The notes under the pieces: model-generated
The model's database searches: none
What the model was told of the DNA's origin: nothing
The model's input: only the letters and a program-made list of their open reading frames with translations
Translations under genes and position numbers: made by a program
Shown here: positions 44,724-53,737 of the stretch, piece after piece
How positions within the stretch are numbered: the stretch's first letter is position 1
Layout of the letters: every line of letters starts with the position of its first letter
Source of the DNA: JBPBQZ01 sp050955105
GTDB taxonomy: Bacteria; Pseudomonadota; Gammaproteobacteria; Burkholderiales; Burkholderiaceae
Length of the DNA: 64,000 nucleotides
Reading direction: 5' to 3'
NCBI GenBank assembly: GCA_050955105.1
Contig: JBPBQZ010000001.1
Span: forward strand, 1 to 64,000

Positions 44724-44792
44724 AGGCCACCTCGCATCGAACCATTACAAGAAGAAGCAGACATAGTGTAGCTGCAGCGCCCAGCATCAGCA

Positions 44793-45284
44793 TCACGGCC
44801 GCTTGCTGCGATGCGCAATCCAATCGCCTGAAGCGATTGCCCCACATACGCCAGCAAGCCGTTCCTGGATCGGATAAAAGAAGCACTCCAACGCGATGCC
44901 GTCGACTTGCACGGTCAGGCGCTGTCGAATGAACAGGCTCTCTCCGTCCGTGGCAATTTCCTCGATCTCGTCCAGCACGGGCAACAATGCCGTATCGATT
45001 CGATACACCTCGCCGACGACCACGGGTGTATTCGTATCCGACGGGACCGGCGTCTCGGAAGTCTGGTCGGACGCCTGTTGGGATAGACCCGCCGCGCCGA
45101 CAATCAGCCCCGGGTAATCGCCGAAATCCACCAGTCGGCCGGGCACGCATGCGCGGCCGACGCAATACGGCTCGCGCAGTCCGGCACGCGCCGCCGCACC
45201 TCGGATGTCGTTGATCTCGTCGGCCATCAAGGTGCCATAAACGAACACGTGAACGAGCGCGTCGAGCGATGTGTCGGCCCTCAT
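44793..45284 (-). CDS. Gamma-glutamylcyclotransferase-like protein
   Basis: GGCT/AIG2-fold protein with the family motif VFVYGTLMADE near the N-terminus and a probable catalytic Glu in LDEIEEIA. ATG 45284 is preceded by AAAGGAG, so the longer frame to 45326 was dropped; 163 residues. Members act on gamma-glutamyl amines or related compounds; the substrate here is unknown. It is divergent from the araC-type gene across a 242-bp gap. Confidence 0.85.
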   Translation of the reverse strand: MRADTSLDALVHVFVYGTLMADEINDIRGAAARAGLREPYCVGRACVPGRLVDFGDYPGLIVGAAGLSQQASDQTSETPVPSDTNTPVVVGEVYRIDTALLPVLDEIEEIATDGESLFIRQRLTVQVDGIALECFFYPIQERLAGVCGAIASGDWIAHRSKRP

Positions 45285-45526
45285 CGAAGCTCCTTTGTGT
45301 TGATGCGACCAACTCGCAACGCGCACGCAAGCCGTGCACCCCGGCGCATGCCGATGCGCGCAAGCGGTGCGCCGCGTCGGCCGCTCGCGCGCCTTTGGTG
45401 CAAGCCAATCGGCACATTATGCCGCAGACATGTAACCGTCTCGTGCCGCGTTCGTTGCCCCTGTTCAGGAGCGCGCCAACGGTTTACTCTTTGACAAACC
45501 TTGCTCGGCGCTGCCCGCGTCTTCCG

Positions 45527-46465
45527 ATGAAACTCAACGTCAACGACTCGACCGACACGCTGCCCGAAGCCATCGACGACGCACCGCTTGCGGCCGCATC
45601 CAGCACGCATTCACCACCCTTCTCGACGGCGCTCACCGCTGAGAACGGCCGCGTCGACGGTTTGGAATTGCAGGACATTCCAGACAATCTGGTGCCTGAC
45701 GCCGCGCATCCAATCCGCGTGCGCAAGCGCATCATGCCCGCCGGCAACATCATCGCGCGCCATCAGCACGCATGGGCACAACTGGCCTATCCGCATCGCG
45801 GCGTGCTACGCATCACCACGCACGATACAACCTGGATCGTGCCGCCGACGCGTGCCATCTGGATTCCTTCGCACATCGAACATGAAGTCGCCAGCATTCA
45901 AGACGCTCGCATGCAATCGCTCTATATCGACGAAGAGGCCGCGGCGATCGGCATCGACACCTGCCGAGTACTGGAAGTGTCGCCATTGCTGCGCGAGTTG
46001 ATCTCGGCGATGGCCCGTGGCCCCTTGCCCGTACTTCGCGACCAATTGCTGGTTTCACTGACCCTCGACGAGCTCACGCACGCCGAGGTATTGCCGCTAG
46101 GCGTGCCGATGCCTTCTGACAAGCGTTTGCGGGCCCTTTGCGAAGCCATTTTGCTGGACCCGTCACGCAGCGATTCATTGAGCGACTGGTCGCAACAGGC
46201 AGGTGCCAGCACCCGCACTATCGCGCGGCTGTTTCGCCGCGAGCTGGGGATGAGCTTTTCCTCATGGCGCCAACACGCGGTGCTGGCACGCGCGATTCCA
46301 ATGCTGGGCGAGAATCGGCCGCTGTCGCAGATTGCGCAAGAACTTGGCTATGCAAGCCAGAGCGCTTTTTCCGCGATGTTTCGACGCGCGGTGGGTAAAA
46401 GCCCGCGCGCCTTCCTGTCAGGCAACGAACGCAGCTCCGTCGGTACCTTCAACTATGACGTCTGA
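45527..46465 (+). CDS. AraC-family transcriptional regulator with cupin domain
   Basis: 312 residues from ATG 45527. An acidic N-tail is followed by a cupin sensing domain (RHQHAWAQLAYPHRGVLRI, then WIVPPTRAIWIPSHIEHEV) and a C-terminal AraC double helix-turn-helix (ASTRTIARLFRRELGMSFSS and GYASQSAFSAMFRRAVGKSP). This N-cupin/C-AraC type is common in Burkholderiales. Its stop lies inside galM (11-bp overlap), so the two are probably one transcript. The effector is unknown. Confidence 0.92.
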   Translation: MKLNVNDSTDTLPEAIDDAPLAAASSTHSPPFSTALTAENGRVDGLELQDIPDNLVPDAAHPIRVRKRIMPAGNIIARHQHAWAQLAYPHRGVLRITTHDTTWIVPPTRAIWIPSHIEHEVASIQDARMQSLYIDEEAAAIGIDTCRVLEVSPLLRELISAMARGPLPVLRDQLLVSLTLDELTHAEVLPLGVPMPSDKRLRALCEAILLDPSRSDSLSDWSQQAGASTRTIARLFRRELGMSFSSWRQHAVLARAIPMLGENRPLSQIAQELGYASQSAFSAMFRRAVGKSPRAFLSGNERSSVGTFNYDV

Positions 46466-47552
46466 ATTGAGTCGTGCCGACACGCGCTGGGGCGAACTGC
46501 CAGACGGCCGTACGGTAAATCGCTTTTGGCTGCGCAACGCCGCGGGCGCCGAAGTCGCCGTAGCCGATCTGGGCGCCACCTTGGTCTCATGGCTCACCGA
46601 CGATCGTCAGGGCCGGCGTGCGGATGTGCTGTTGGGCTTCGATACGCCAGCCGACTATCTGGCCAGCGGCACCCATATGGGCGGCTTGATCGGACGCTGG
46701 GCCAATCGCATTGCCGGCGCCAGCTTTGAACTGGACGGCCAACACTATCAGCTCGATGCCAACGACGGCACCAACATGTTGCACGGTGGCCGCCTGGGTT
46801 TCGATCGGGCGATCTGGGAACTCGCCGACCGGCAAGTCGACAGCGTGCGCTTGACGCACCGTTCGCCGGCCGGCGACAACGGCTTTCCAGGTCAAGTCGA
46901 TGTGGAGGTCGTATACAGCTTGAGCGCCGACGGCACGCTGCTGCTCGACTACAGCGCGATCAGCAACGCCGCCACGCCCATCAATCTCACTTCGCACGGT
47001 TACTTCAATCTGGCGGGAACGGGCACGGCGCTCGACCACCAAGTGCAAATTCATGCCGATGCGTTTCTTGCGATCGATGCGCGCTTCATCCCCGAGCGTC
47101 GCCAGCCGGTTGTCGATACGCCATTTGATTTCAGAACGCCGAGCAGCGTACGTGAACAACTGGCGCTCAGTCACCCGCAACTGGCTCGCGCCGGCGGCTT
47201 CGATCAATGCTATTGCGTGAATGATTCCGGCATCAGTCTGTACGCCGATACGCCCGATACGCTTGACGCGGCGGAACCGACCATGCACTTGGTCGCCAAT
47301 GTGCTCGAGCCAAAAAGCGGACGCAGGCTGACCGTCTCAACCAGTGAACGTGGACTGCAGTTCTATTCGGGGAACAATCTGGAAGGCGTCATCGGCAAGG
47401 ATGGCTATCGTCATGCGAAGCACGATGCGGTGTGCTTCGAGGCGCAGGCCTATCCGAACCAGATCAACAGCGGCGCGGCGCAGCAGGTGGTGCTGCACCC
47501 GGGTCAGCGTTACCGTCAGCGCACGGCTTATCGGATTTCGCTTGAACCATAA
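46455..47552 (+). CDS. galM: Aldose 1-epimerase (galactose mutarotase)
   Basis: Interconverts alpha and beta anomers of sugars. ATG 46455 gives MTSELSRADTRWGELPDG and 365 residues. Motifs: GGLIGRWANRIAGASFELDG, catalytic His in NLTSHGYFNLAG, and the late Glu block CFEAQAYPNQIN. It overlaps the upstream regulator gene by 11 bp and converges on rimO with a 9-bp gap and no terminator. Confidence 0.94.
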   Translation: MTSELSRADTRWGELPDGRTVNRFWLRNAAGAEVAVADLGATLVSWLTDDRQGRRADVLLGFDTPADYLASGTHMGGLIGRWANRIAGASFELDGQHYQLDANDGTNMLHGGRLGFDRAIWELADRQVDSVRLTHRSPAGDNGFPGQVDVEVVYSLSADGTLLLDYSAISNAATPINLTSHGYFNLAGTGTALDHQVQIHADAFLAIDARFIPERRQPVVDTPFDFRTPSSVREQLALSHPQLARAGGFDQCYCVNDSGISLYADTPDTLDAAEPTMHLVANVLEPKSGRRLTVSTSERGLQFYSGNNLEGVIGKDGYRHAKHDAVCFEAQAYPNQINSGAAQQVVLHPGQRYRQRTAYRISLEP

Positions 47553-47561
47553 GGCGCCTGG

Positions 47562-48956
47562 TCAGGCGACTTCGCCCCACAGGTCATGTCCGTCGGCGCC
47601 AGTGATTGCGACATTGACGAAGTCACCCGCCTTGAAACGCCGCGAGGCCTTGCGAGCCGGCTCGATATAGACAACCCCGTCGATCTCCGGCGCATCGGCC
47701 GCGGAACGACCGACACCGCCCTCGGCATTGACTTCATCCACCAGCACGCGCAGCTTCTTGCCCACCTTGCGCTTCAAGCGTGTCGCCGACACCTGTTCGG
47801 CGATCTCCATAAAGCGCGCGCGTCGTTCATCCCGCAGCGCGTCGGGCAAGGCGCCCGGCAACTCGTTGGCGGTGGCGCCTTCTACCGGTGAATAGGCGAA
47901 GCAGCCCACGCGATCGAGTTCGGCTTCGCGAATGAAATCGAGCAACGTCTGGAATTCCGCTTCGGTCTCACCGGGGAAACCAGCGATGAAGGTGCTGCGA
48001 ATCGTCAACTCAGGACAGATCTCGCGCCATTTACGAATGCGGTCGAGGGTTTTTTCAGCATTGGCCGGACGCTTCATGCGCTTCAATACATCCGGGTGCG
48101 CATGCTGCAGCGGTACGTCCAGGTAGGGCAACACGCCGCCCTGCAGGCCGTGGCCCGCCATCATGGGAATAATCTCGTCGACGTGCGGGTATGGGTAGAC
48201 ATAGTGCAGTCGCACCCACGCGCCGTGCTGTCGCGCCAGTTCGTTCAACGCACCGACCAGCTCCGTCATGCGTGTTTTCAGCGGACGGCCTTCGTAGAAG
48301 CCCGTGCGATATTTAACGTCCACCCCATAGGCGCTGGTGTCTTGCGAAATCACCAGCAGTTCCTTCACGCCGCCTTCGAACAGTCGTTGTGCTTCGAGCA
48401 TCACGTCGCCGACCGGACGCGATACCAGATCGCCGCGCATCGAAGGGATGATGCAGAAGGTGCAACGGTGATTGCAGCCCTCCGAAATCTTGAGGTATGC
48501 GTAGTGGCGCGGCGTCAAGCGGACGCCGGCCGCAGGCACCAGATCAGCAAAGGGATCATGCGGCCGCGGCAGGTGGTTGTGAACATGCGTCATCACCTCA
48601 TCGAGCGCATGAGGGCCGGTCACCGCCAATACTCGCGGATGCACCTCCTCGATCAATCCGGCGCCGCTCGCGCTCTTCTTGGCGCCCAGACAGCCGGTGA
48701 CGATAACCTTGCCATTTTCCGCCAGCGCTTCGCCGATCGCATCCAGGCTTTCCTGCACCGCCTCGTCGATAAACCCGCAGGTATTGACGACGACCAGGTC
48801 CGCCCCCGCGTAGGTACCCGAGATCGCATAGCCTTCCGCGCGCAACTGCGTAACGATTCTTTCGGAATCGACCAATGCTTTGGGACAACCAAGACTCACG
48901 AATCCCACATTAGGAATACGGTCTTTGTTCGGCGTTGATACTAAAGGGTTTTTCAC
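47562..48956 (-). CDS. rimO: Ribosomal protein S12 methylthiotransferase RimO
   Basis: Radical-SAM enzyme adding a methylthio group to Asp of S12. Three regions are present: MTTase domain (VGFVSLGCPKALVDSERI, with further cluster Cys in NTCGFIDEAVQ and VTGCLGAKK), the radical SAM motif GCNHRCTFCIIP, and a C-terminal TRAM domain ending in GADGHDLWGEVA. The start is uncertain: GTG 48956 (464 residues) is used; TTG 48968 is an alternative and neither has a good ribosome-binding site. Confidence 0.95.
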   Translation of the reverse strand: MKNPLVSTPNKDRIPNVGFVSLGCPKALVDSERIVTQLRAEGYAISGTYAGADLVVVNTCGFIDEAVQESLDAIGEALAENGKVIVTGCLGAKKSASGAGLIEEVHPRVLAVTGPHALDEVMTHVHNHLPRPHDPFADLVPAAGVRLTPRHYAYLKISEGCNHRCTFCIIPSMRGDLVSRPVGDVMLEAQRLFEGGVKELLVISQDTSAYGVDVKYRTGFYEGRPLKTRMTELVGALNELARQHGAWVRLHYVYPYPHVDEIIPMMAGHGLQGGVLPYLDVPLQHAHPDVLKRMKRPANAEKTLDRIRKWREICPELTIRSTFIAGFPGETEAEFQTLLDFIREAELDRVGCFAYSPVEGATANELPGALPDALRDERRARFMEIAEQVSATRLKRKVGKKLRVLVDEVNAEGGVGRSAADAPEIDGVVYIEPARKASRRFKAGDFVNVAITGADGHDLWGEVA

Positions 48957-49074
48957 GGTTTTTTTCAAATGTGGGGCGGGCGAGGCGGGACGTGGCCGCG
49001 GGGCGCGACAAGCCAATCGCGCATTTTAACCGCTCGCCGGATTCTCGGCCTGTCTGACTGCACAGTTGCTGTTG

Positions 49075-50055
49075 TCAGACCCGCGAGAATGAGGCGCTCG
49101 GCATGCCCGCCAACATGCTCTGTATCAACGTGTGTATCTCGAATACATCGTGCAAGCGCCGGATCGCCGCATGCAGCTCGGCCGCCTGCGGCCAAGTGCG
49201 CTTCAGGTAGCTGAGCCACAACTTGACCCGTCCATGCTCGTGACGCGACGCGACGCGGGCTTGCAGCTTCGCCAGATGATCGAGGATCTGACGCAGCACG
49301 GCCGGCCATTCTTCGGCGGATGCCGATGCGTCCATCAGCCCGCGTATGCGTGATGCCAGGAACGGATCGGATACGGCGCCCCGCCCGATCATCACGTCGG
49401 CACAACCACTGACCGCCCGGCATCGCTGCCAGTCGGCAACCGTCCAGACGTCGCCGTTGGCAATCACCGGCACCTGCACTGCGGCATCGATATGCGCGAT
49501 CCACTCCCAATGCGCGGGTGGCCGATAGCCATGATCGCGCGTTCTGGCATGCACGACGATGGCGGCCGCGCCGCCTTCCGCCAGTGCCGTCGCGCAATCG
49601 ATCGCCAGCGAGGTATCGGATACGCCCAAGCGCATTTTTGCAGTCACGGCTATGTGAGCAGGCACTGCGGCGCGCACTGCGGAAACGATTCGGTTGAGCA
49701 GTTCCGGCGTCGCGAGCAGCATGGCCCCGCCACCATGCCGATTGACCACCTTGGCGGGACAACCGAAATTGAGATCGAGCCCATGCGGCGACAAGGCCGC
49801 CGCATGGGCGGCATTCAGCGCCAGCCATGCGGGATCGCTGCCAAGCAGTTGGATCACCATCGGCGTGCCACCCGGGGTGCGACCGCCGTTCAGCACCTCG
49901 GGCGTGTCGCGCTCGAAAACACGCTCGGGAAGCAGAGAGCCCGTCACCCTGACGAACTCGGAGACGCAGCCGTCGTAGCCGCCCGCGCGGGTCAGCACAT
50001 CGCGCAGGGTGTGGTCGGCAAGCCCCTCCATAGGGGCGAGAAAAAGCCGGCTCAC
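49075..50055 (-). CDS. dusC: tRNA-dihydrouridine synthase DusC-like
   Basis: FMN enzyme reducing uridine in tRNA, in E. coli U16. The 326-residue protein starts at GTG with MSRLFLAPMEGLADHTLRDV and has the catalytic-Cys block LNFGCPAKVVNRHGGGAML, then VTAKMRLGV, VVHARTRDHGY and VIANGDVWT. The MEGLxD start and the C-terminus suggest DusC rather than DusA or DusB. Confidence 0.9.
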   Translation of the reverse strand: MSRLFLAPMEGLADHTLRDVLTRAGGYDGCVSEFVRVTGSLLPERVFERDTPEVLNGGRTPGGTPMVIQLLGSDPAWLALNAAHAAALSPHGLDLNFGCPAKVVNRHGGGAMLLATPELLNRIVSAVRAAVPAHIAVTAKMRLGVSDTSLAIDCATALAEGGAAAIVVHARTRDHGYRPPAHWEWIAHIDAAVQVPVIANGDVWTVADWQRCRAVSGCADVMIGRGAVSDPFLASRIRGLMDASASAEEWPAVLRQILDHLAKLQARVASRHEHGRVKLWLSYLKRTWPQAAELHAAIRRLHDVFEIHTLIQSMLAGMPSASFSRV

Positions 50056-50160
50056 GACGCAGTCGGCAGCATGGACCGAGGCACAAGCCGAAGCATGGCC
50101 AAAATCGGCATACGAGACATGGCCAGCAGCACGACGCGCAACACGACTTGTCGCACAGGC

Positions 50161-50733
50161 CTATTCTTCCGGCTCATCAGCCGGCGGCGGTGGCGGCGGC
50201 GGGGGAAACGGAAAGGTATTGAACAGGTTCTTGGTCTGGCTACGCATTTGCTCCTGCATCTGCACGAACAGGTTCTTCGACTGCTCGATGTAGTTGCTCA
50301 TCATGCCCTGCATCATCGGCGCCTGCATATTCATGAATTGCGCCCAGACGTCGGTTCCCATCGGGCCCGGCTCATACAAGCCCTTCGATTGCTCGGAGAG
50401 CTTGTTCTGGATCTCGATGAAGGTCTGAATGTTCTTTTCGAGATAGCTGCCCATCATGCCCTGCATAGCATGCCCGTAGAAACGGATGATCTGCGAGAGC
50501 ATCGAACTCGAGAACATCGGCATGCCGCCACTTTCTTCCTCGAGAATGATCTGCAGCAAAATACTGCGCGTGAGGTCTTCGCTGGTCTTGGCGTCGACGA
50601 CCTTGAAACTCTCCTGTCCGAGCACGAGTTGCTTGACGTCGCTCAGGGTGATGTACGTGCTCGTCTCAGTATCGTAGAGCCGACGGTTCGGATATTTCTT
50701 GATCAACCGTTCGGCGTTTTTTTTATTTGCCAT
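50161..50733 (-). CDS. phaR: Polyhydroxyalkanoate synthesis regulator PhaR
   Basis: DNA-binding regulator that represses phasin genes and also binds PHB. ATG 50733 gives the family start MANKKNAERLIKKYPNRRLY; 190 residues. The N-terminal PHB/PHA accumulation-regulator DNA-binding domain is followed by two shorter accumulation-regulator repeats (MLSQIIRFYGHAMQGMMGSY, and later MMQGMMSNYIEQSKNLF). The tail has eight Pro in a row and ends acidic. It follows phaB as in Burkholderia and Cupriavidus. Confidence 0.95.
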   Translation of the reverse strand: MANKKNAERLIKKYPNRRLYDTETSTYITLSDVKQLVLGQESFKVVDAKTSEDLTRSILLQIILEEESGGMPMFSSSMLSQIIRFYGHAMQGMMGSYLEKNIQTFIEIQNKLSEQSKGLYEPGPMGTDVWAQFMNMQAPMMQGMMSNYIEQSKNLFVQMQEQMRSQTKNLFNTFPFPPPPPPPPADEPEE

Positions 50734-50870
50734 GCATGGACCTTTTTGACGCGTGAGCGCCTGCAACCGCACGGCAGGCAGTCTGGCACCCCAGCCCGGC
50801 CACCTTCCGCATTTCGTCGTTCAAGCGACGCCTGCTCGCGCCGCGCACAACTCGTACGCGGCCCTGTCGC

Positions 50871-51611
50871 TCATCCCATATGCAGGCCGCCGTTCAGCGA
50901 GAAGTCGGCGCCCGTGGCGAACCCCGACTCATCCGACGCCAGCCATGCGACGATCGAGGCGATTTCCTCCGGCGCGCCCAAGCGGCGTACCGGAATCGTC
51001 GAGACGATCTTCTCCAGCACATCGGGACGGATCGAGCGGACCATGTCCGTGCCGATATATCCCGGTGATACCGTATTCACCGTTACCCCCTTTGTCGCGA
51101 CCTCTTGCGCGAGTGCCATCGTGAAGCCGTGGATACCCGCCTTGGCGGTCGAATAGTTGGTTTGCCCGAACTGCCCTTTCTGGCCGTTGACGGAGGAAAT
51201 GTTGATGACCCGGCCCCAGCCGCGCTCGACCATGCCTTCGATGACCTGTTTGGTAACGTTGAACAAGCTCGTCAGGTTCGTGTCGATCACCGCGGTCCAG
51301 TCTTCGTGCGTCATCTTGCGAAAAAACACGTCGCGAGTGATGCCGGCATTGTTCACCAGCACGTCGACTTCGCCCACCTCGGCCTTGACGATCTTGAAGG
51401 CGTCTTGCGTCGAATTCCAATCGCCGACATTGCCTTCGGAAGCAATGAAGTCATAGCCCAGCGCGCGCTGGTCTTGAATCCATTTGACGCGACGCGGCGA
51501 GTTCGGCCCACAACCGGCGATTACCCGAAATCCCGACTTGTGCAGACGCTGGCAGATAGCCGTCCCGATACCCCCCATGCCACCTGTTACATACGCTACG
51601 CGATCCGTCAT
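50871..51611 (-). CDS. phaB: Acetoacetyl-CoA reductase PhaB
   Basis: NADPH-dependent short-chain dehydrogenase making (R)-3-hydroxybutyryl-CoA for PHB. Nucleotide motif VTGGMGGIGTAI and the catalytic Ser-Tyr-Lys set in NISSVNGQKGQFGQTNYSTA followed by KAG. 246 residues, the normal length. GGAG lies before the ATG. It is the next gene after phaC with only 114 bp between, no phaA in the gap. Confidence 0.95.
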   Translation of the reverse strand: MTDRVAYVTGGMGGIGTAICQRLHKSGFRVIAGCGPNSPRRVKWIQDQRALGYDFIASEGNVGDWNSTQDAFKIVKAEVGEVDVLVNNAGITRDVFFRKMTHEDWTAVIDTNLTSLFNVTKQVIEGMVERGWGRVINISSVNGQKGQFGQTNYSTAKAGIHGFTMALAQEVATKGVTVNTVSPGYIGTDMVRSIRPDVLEKIVSTIPVRRLGAPEEIASIVAWLASDESGFATGADFSLNGGLHMG

Positions 51612-51725
51612 GACAGCTACTCCATTTCTGACTACTGCTTATTTTCAATAATTCGGGCCGCGCGCGTCGCCAAGACGCTTACGCTACCCGCTGAATTCTT
51701 GTTCCGCCAAACGGGCGCACCACGT

Positions 51726-53483
51726 TCAAGCGGGTGCGCGCACGTAGCGACCGGGCGCCGCCTCGATAGGCGGATGGCGCTGCGAGCCGGCGTGCGCCGT
51801 GGGCGTGCGGCGACGGCCGCCATGTGCTGCCAGCCAGGCGGTCCATGCGGGCCACCAACTGCCGGCATGCTGCTGTGCGCCGTCCAGCCACTGATCCGCA
51901 TCCAGGCCGCTGCTATCGGCCTTGGGCACTGCAGACCCAGCGGCTCGATTGCCTGCACCGGCGGTTTCGGTTTGCGTGGCCTCATCAACCGCCGCGCCAC
52001 CTGCCCGCGCACTAAGCGTCCAATAGCTGCGTTTGTTGTGCGCCGGCGGATTGATCACACCAGCAATGTGCCCGGATGCACCCAGCACGAAAGTGGCCGG
52101 GCCACCCACCAGTGCGCAGGAAGCATAGGCGGTTCGCCAAGGCACGATATGGTCGTCGCGAGACGCATAGACGAAGGTCGGTGCCGCGATGCGTCCCAAG
52201 TCGATCGATTCGCCGCACACCGTAAGCGCGCCGGGCTCGCGCAGCTTGTTTTCAAGATAAGTGTGACGCAGGTACCAGACTGCCATGGGCCCTGGCAGGT
52301 TGGTGCTGTCGCCGTTCCAGAACAGCAGGTCGAACGGCGGCGGCGTACGTCCCTTCAAATAGTTGTCGACCACATAGTTCCATACCAGGTCGTTAGGCCT
52401 GAGGAAGGAAAAAGTGGTGGCGAATTCATGGCCGCGCATCAGGCCCGGCGGTTTGCCGGCGCCGCCCAGGCCGCCGATCGATTGCTCGCGCAGCGCAATC
52501 TGCGCTTCGTCGATGAAGACATCGAGCACGCCGGTATCGGAAAAATCGAGCATCGCCGTCAATAGGGTCAGCGACGCGGCGGGTTGGCGACCGCGTGCGG
52601 CCAGTACTGCCAGCGCCGTCGCCAGTAACGTGCCGCCGACGCAAAAGCCCAACACATTCAGTTGCTCGGTACCGCTGATTTCCAGTACGGCTTCGAGCGG
52701 TTGCAGCACGCCTTCGGCCACATAGTCATCCCAGGTCTTGCCCGCCAGTGACGCGTCGGGATTGCGCCACGACAGCATGAAGACTTGCTGGCCGCTATCC
52801 AGCGCATGCCGCACCAGCGAGCTCTCGACGCGCAGGTCGAGAATGTAGAACTTGTTGATGCAGGGCGGCACAATCAGCAGCGGCAGTTCGTGCACGGTGG
52901 CGGCGCGCGGCCGGTATTGAATCAACTGCACCAGCTCATTTTCAAAAACCACCGCGCCCTCGGTACTGGCGAGATTCTCGCCGACGACGAAGCCCGATTC
53001 ATCGGTTTGCGAAATGCGTCCGCGCGCCAAGTCGCCCAACAGGTTCTGAATGCCTTGCCGCAGGCTGGCGCCCTGACTCTCCAGCAATGCCTTCTGCGCA
53101 TCGGGGTTCAATGCCAGGAAGTTGCTGGGCGACGTCGCTGCGTTCCATTGATCGACGTAGAACTGGATACGATCGCGGGTTTTTTGGTCCGCGGCGCAGG
53201 CCTCCGCCATTGCCGCCAGATAGCGTGAATTCAGCAGATAAGTCGCAGCGGCAAACCACGCGCCCCGGTTCGAACGCCACGCCTCCGAAGCGAAGCGCCG
53301 ATCGGGCAACTGCGGCGGCGTGGTCTGCGCCGCGTCGGCAAGCAGCGTCTGGCACTCTGCAATATAGTCGGCGCGCAAACGCTCCAGGCGCTCAGGCACC
53401 ACGCCGAGCGGCGGCGCGACCCGCGTCGCATTGCCAAAAAAAGACGCCGCGGAGAACATCGGGAACTGCTCGGATGCTGCCAT
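51726..53483 (-). CDS. phaC: Class I poly(3-hydroxyalkanoate) polymerase PhaC
   Basis: Polymerises (R)-3-hydroxyacyl-CoA into PHB at granule surfaces. The start at ATG 53483 (585 residues) lies downstream of a good promoter, which excludes the longer frames to 53579 and 53741. The lipase-like box GFCVGG carries catalytic Cys281; the Asp is in YASRDDHIVPW and the His in GASGHIAGVINPP. The C-terminal ~90 residues are an Ala/Gly-rich, poorly conserved extension before a final Trp-containing segment. Confidence 0.95.
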   Translation of the reverse strand: MAASEQFPMFSAASFFGNATRVAPPLGVVPERLERLRADYIAECQTLLADAAQTTPPQLPDRRFASEAWRSNRGAWFAAATYLLNSRYLAAMAEACAADQKTRDRIQFYVDQWNAATSPSNFLALNPDAQKALLESQGASLRQGIQNLLGDLARGRISQTDESGFVVGENLASTEGAVVFENELVQLIQYRPRAATVHELPLLIVPPCINKFYILDLRVESSLVRHALDSGQQVFMLSWRNPDASLAGKTWDDYVAEGVLQPLEAVLEISGTEQLNVLGFCVGGTLLATALAVLAARGRQPAASLTLLTAMLDFSDTGVLDVFIDEAQIALREQSIGGLGGAGKPPGLMRGHEFATTFSFLRPNDLVWNYVVDNYLKGRTPPPFDLLFWNGDSTNLPGPMAVWYLRHTYLENKLREPGALTVCGESIDLGRIAAPTFVYASRDDHIVPWRTAYASCALVGGPATFVLGASGHIAGVINPPAHNKRSYWTLSARAGGAAVDEATQTETAGAGNRAAGSAVPKADSSGLDADQWLDGAQQHAGSWWPAWTAWLAAHGGRRRTPTAHAGSQRHPPIEAAPGRYVRAPA

Positions 53484-53577
53484 ATAGGTTCTGATCAGCC
53501 GGATAACCGGCGTTGCCGAAAAGGGCGGCGCCTTCAGAATGCAGAAGAAAGGCTGAAATGATGCAGCGCCGCGAGGC

Positions 53578-53606
53578 ATTTTTGCGCGCCACTTCCGGCG
53601 TGTCAA
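53578..53606 (-). promoter_or_regulatory. Promoter of the phaC operon
   Basis: On the minus strand a consensus TTGACA (53606-53601) is followed after exactly 17 bp by AAAAAT (53583-53578), a 4/6 match to the -10. A start near 53571 gives an 88-nt leader to the phaC ATG. The rest of the 254-bp gap up to pgeF shows no gene. Confidence 0.65.
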
Positions 53607-53737
53607 ATTGCGGCGGCCGGGCAGCGGATGCCTTTCTATCCACAGGCCAATCATTTCGCCGCGCCGCCGCATTGACCATTGGCGTTTTCCCGACTTAACG
53701 TTCGATAGCCGACGCTTGGGCCGATGCGGCCAGCGCG

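Noticed and set aside
45491..45496. Consensus TTGACA upstream of the araC-type gene.
   Set aside because: No -10 box at 16-18 bp, and a start there would fall at the ATG itself.
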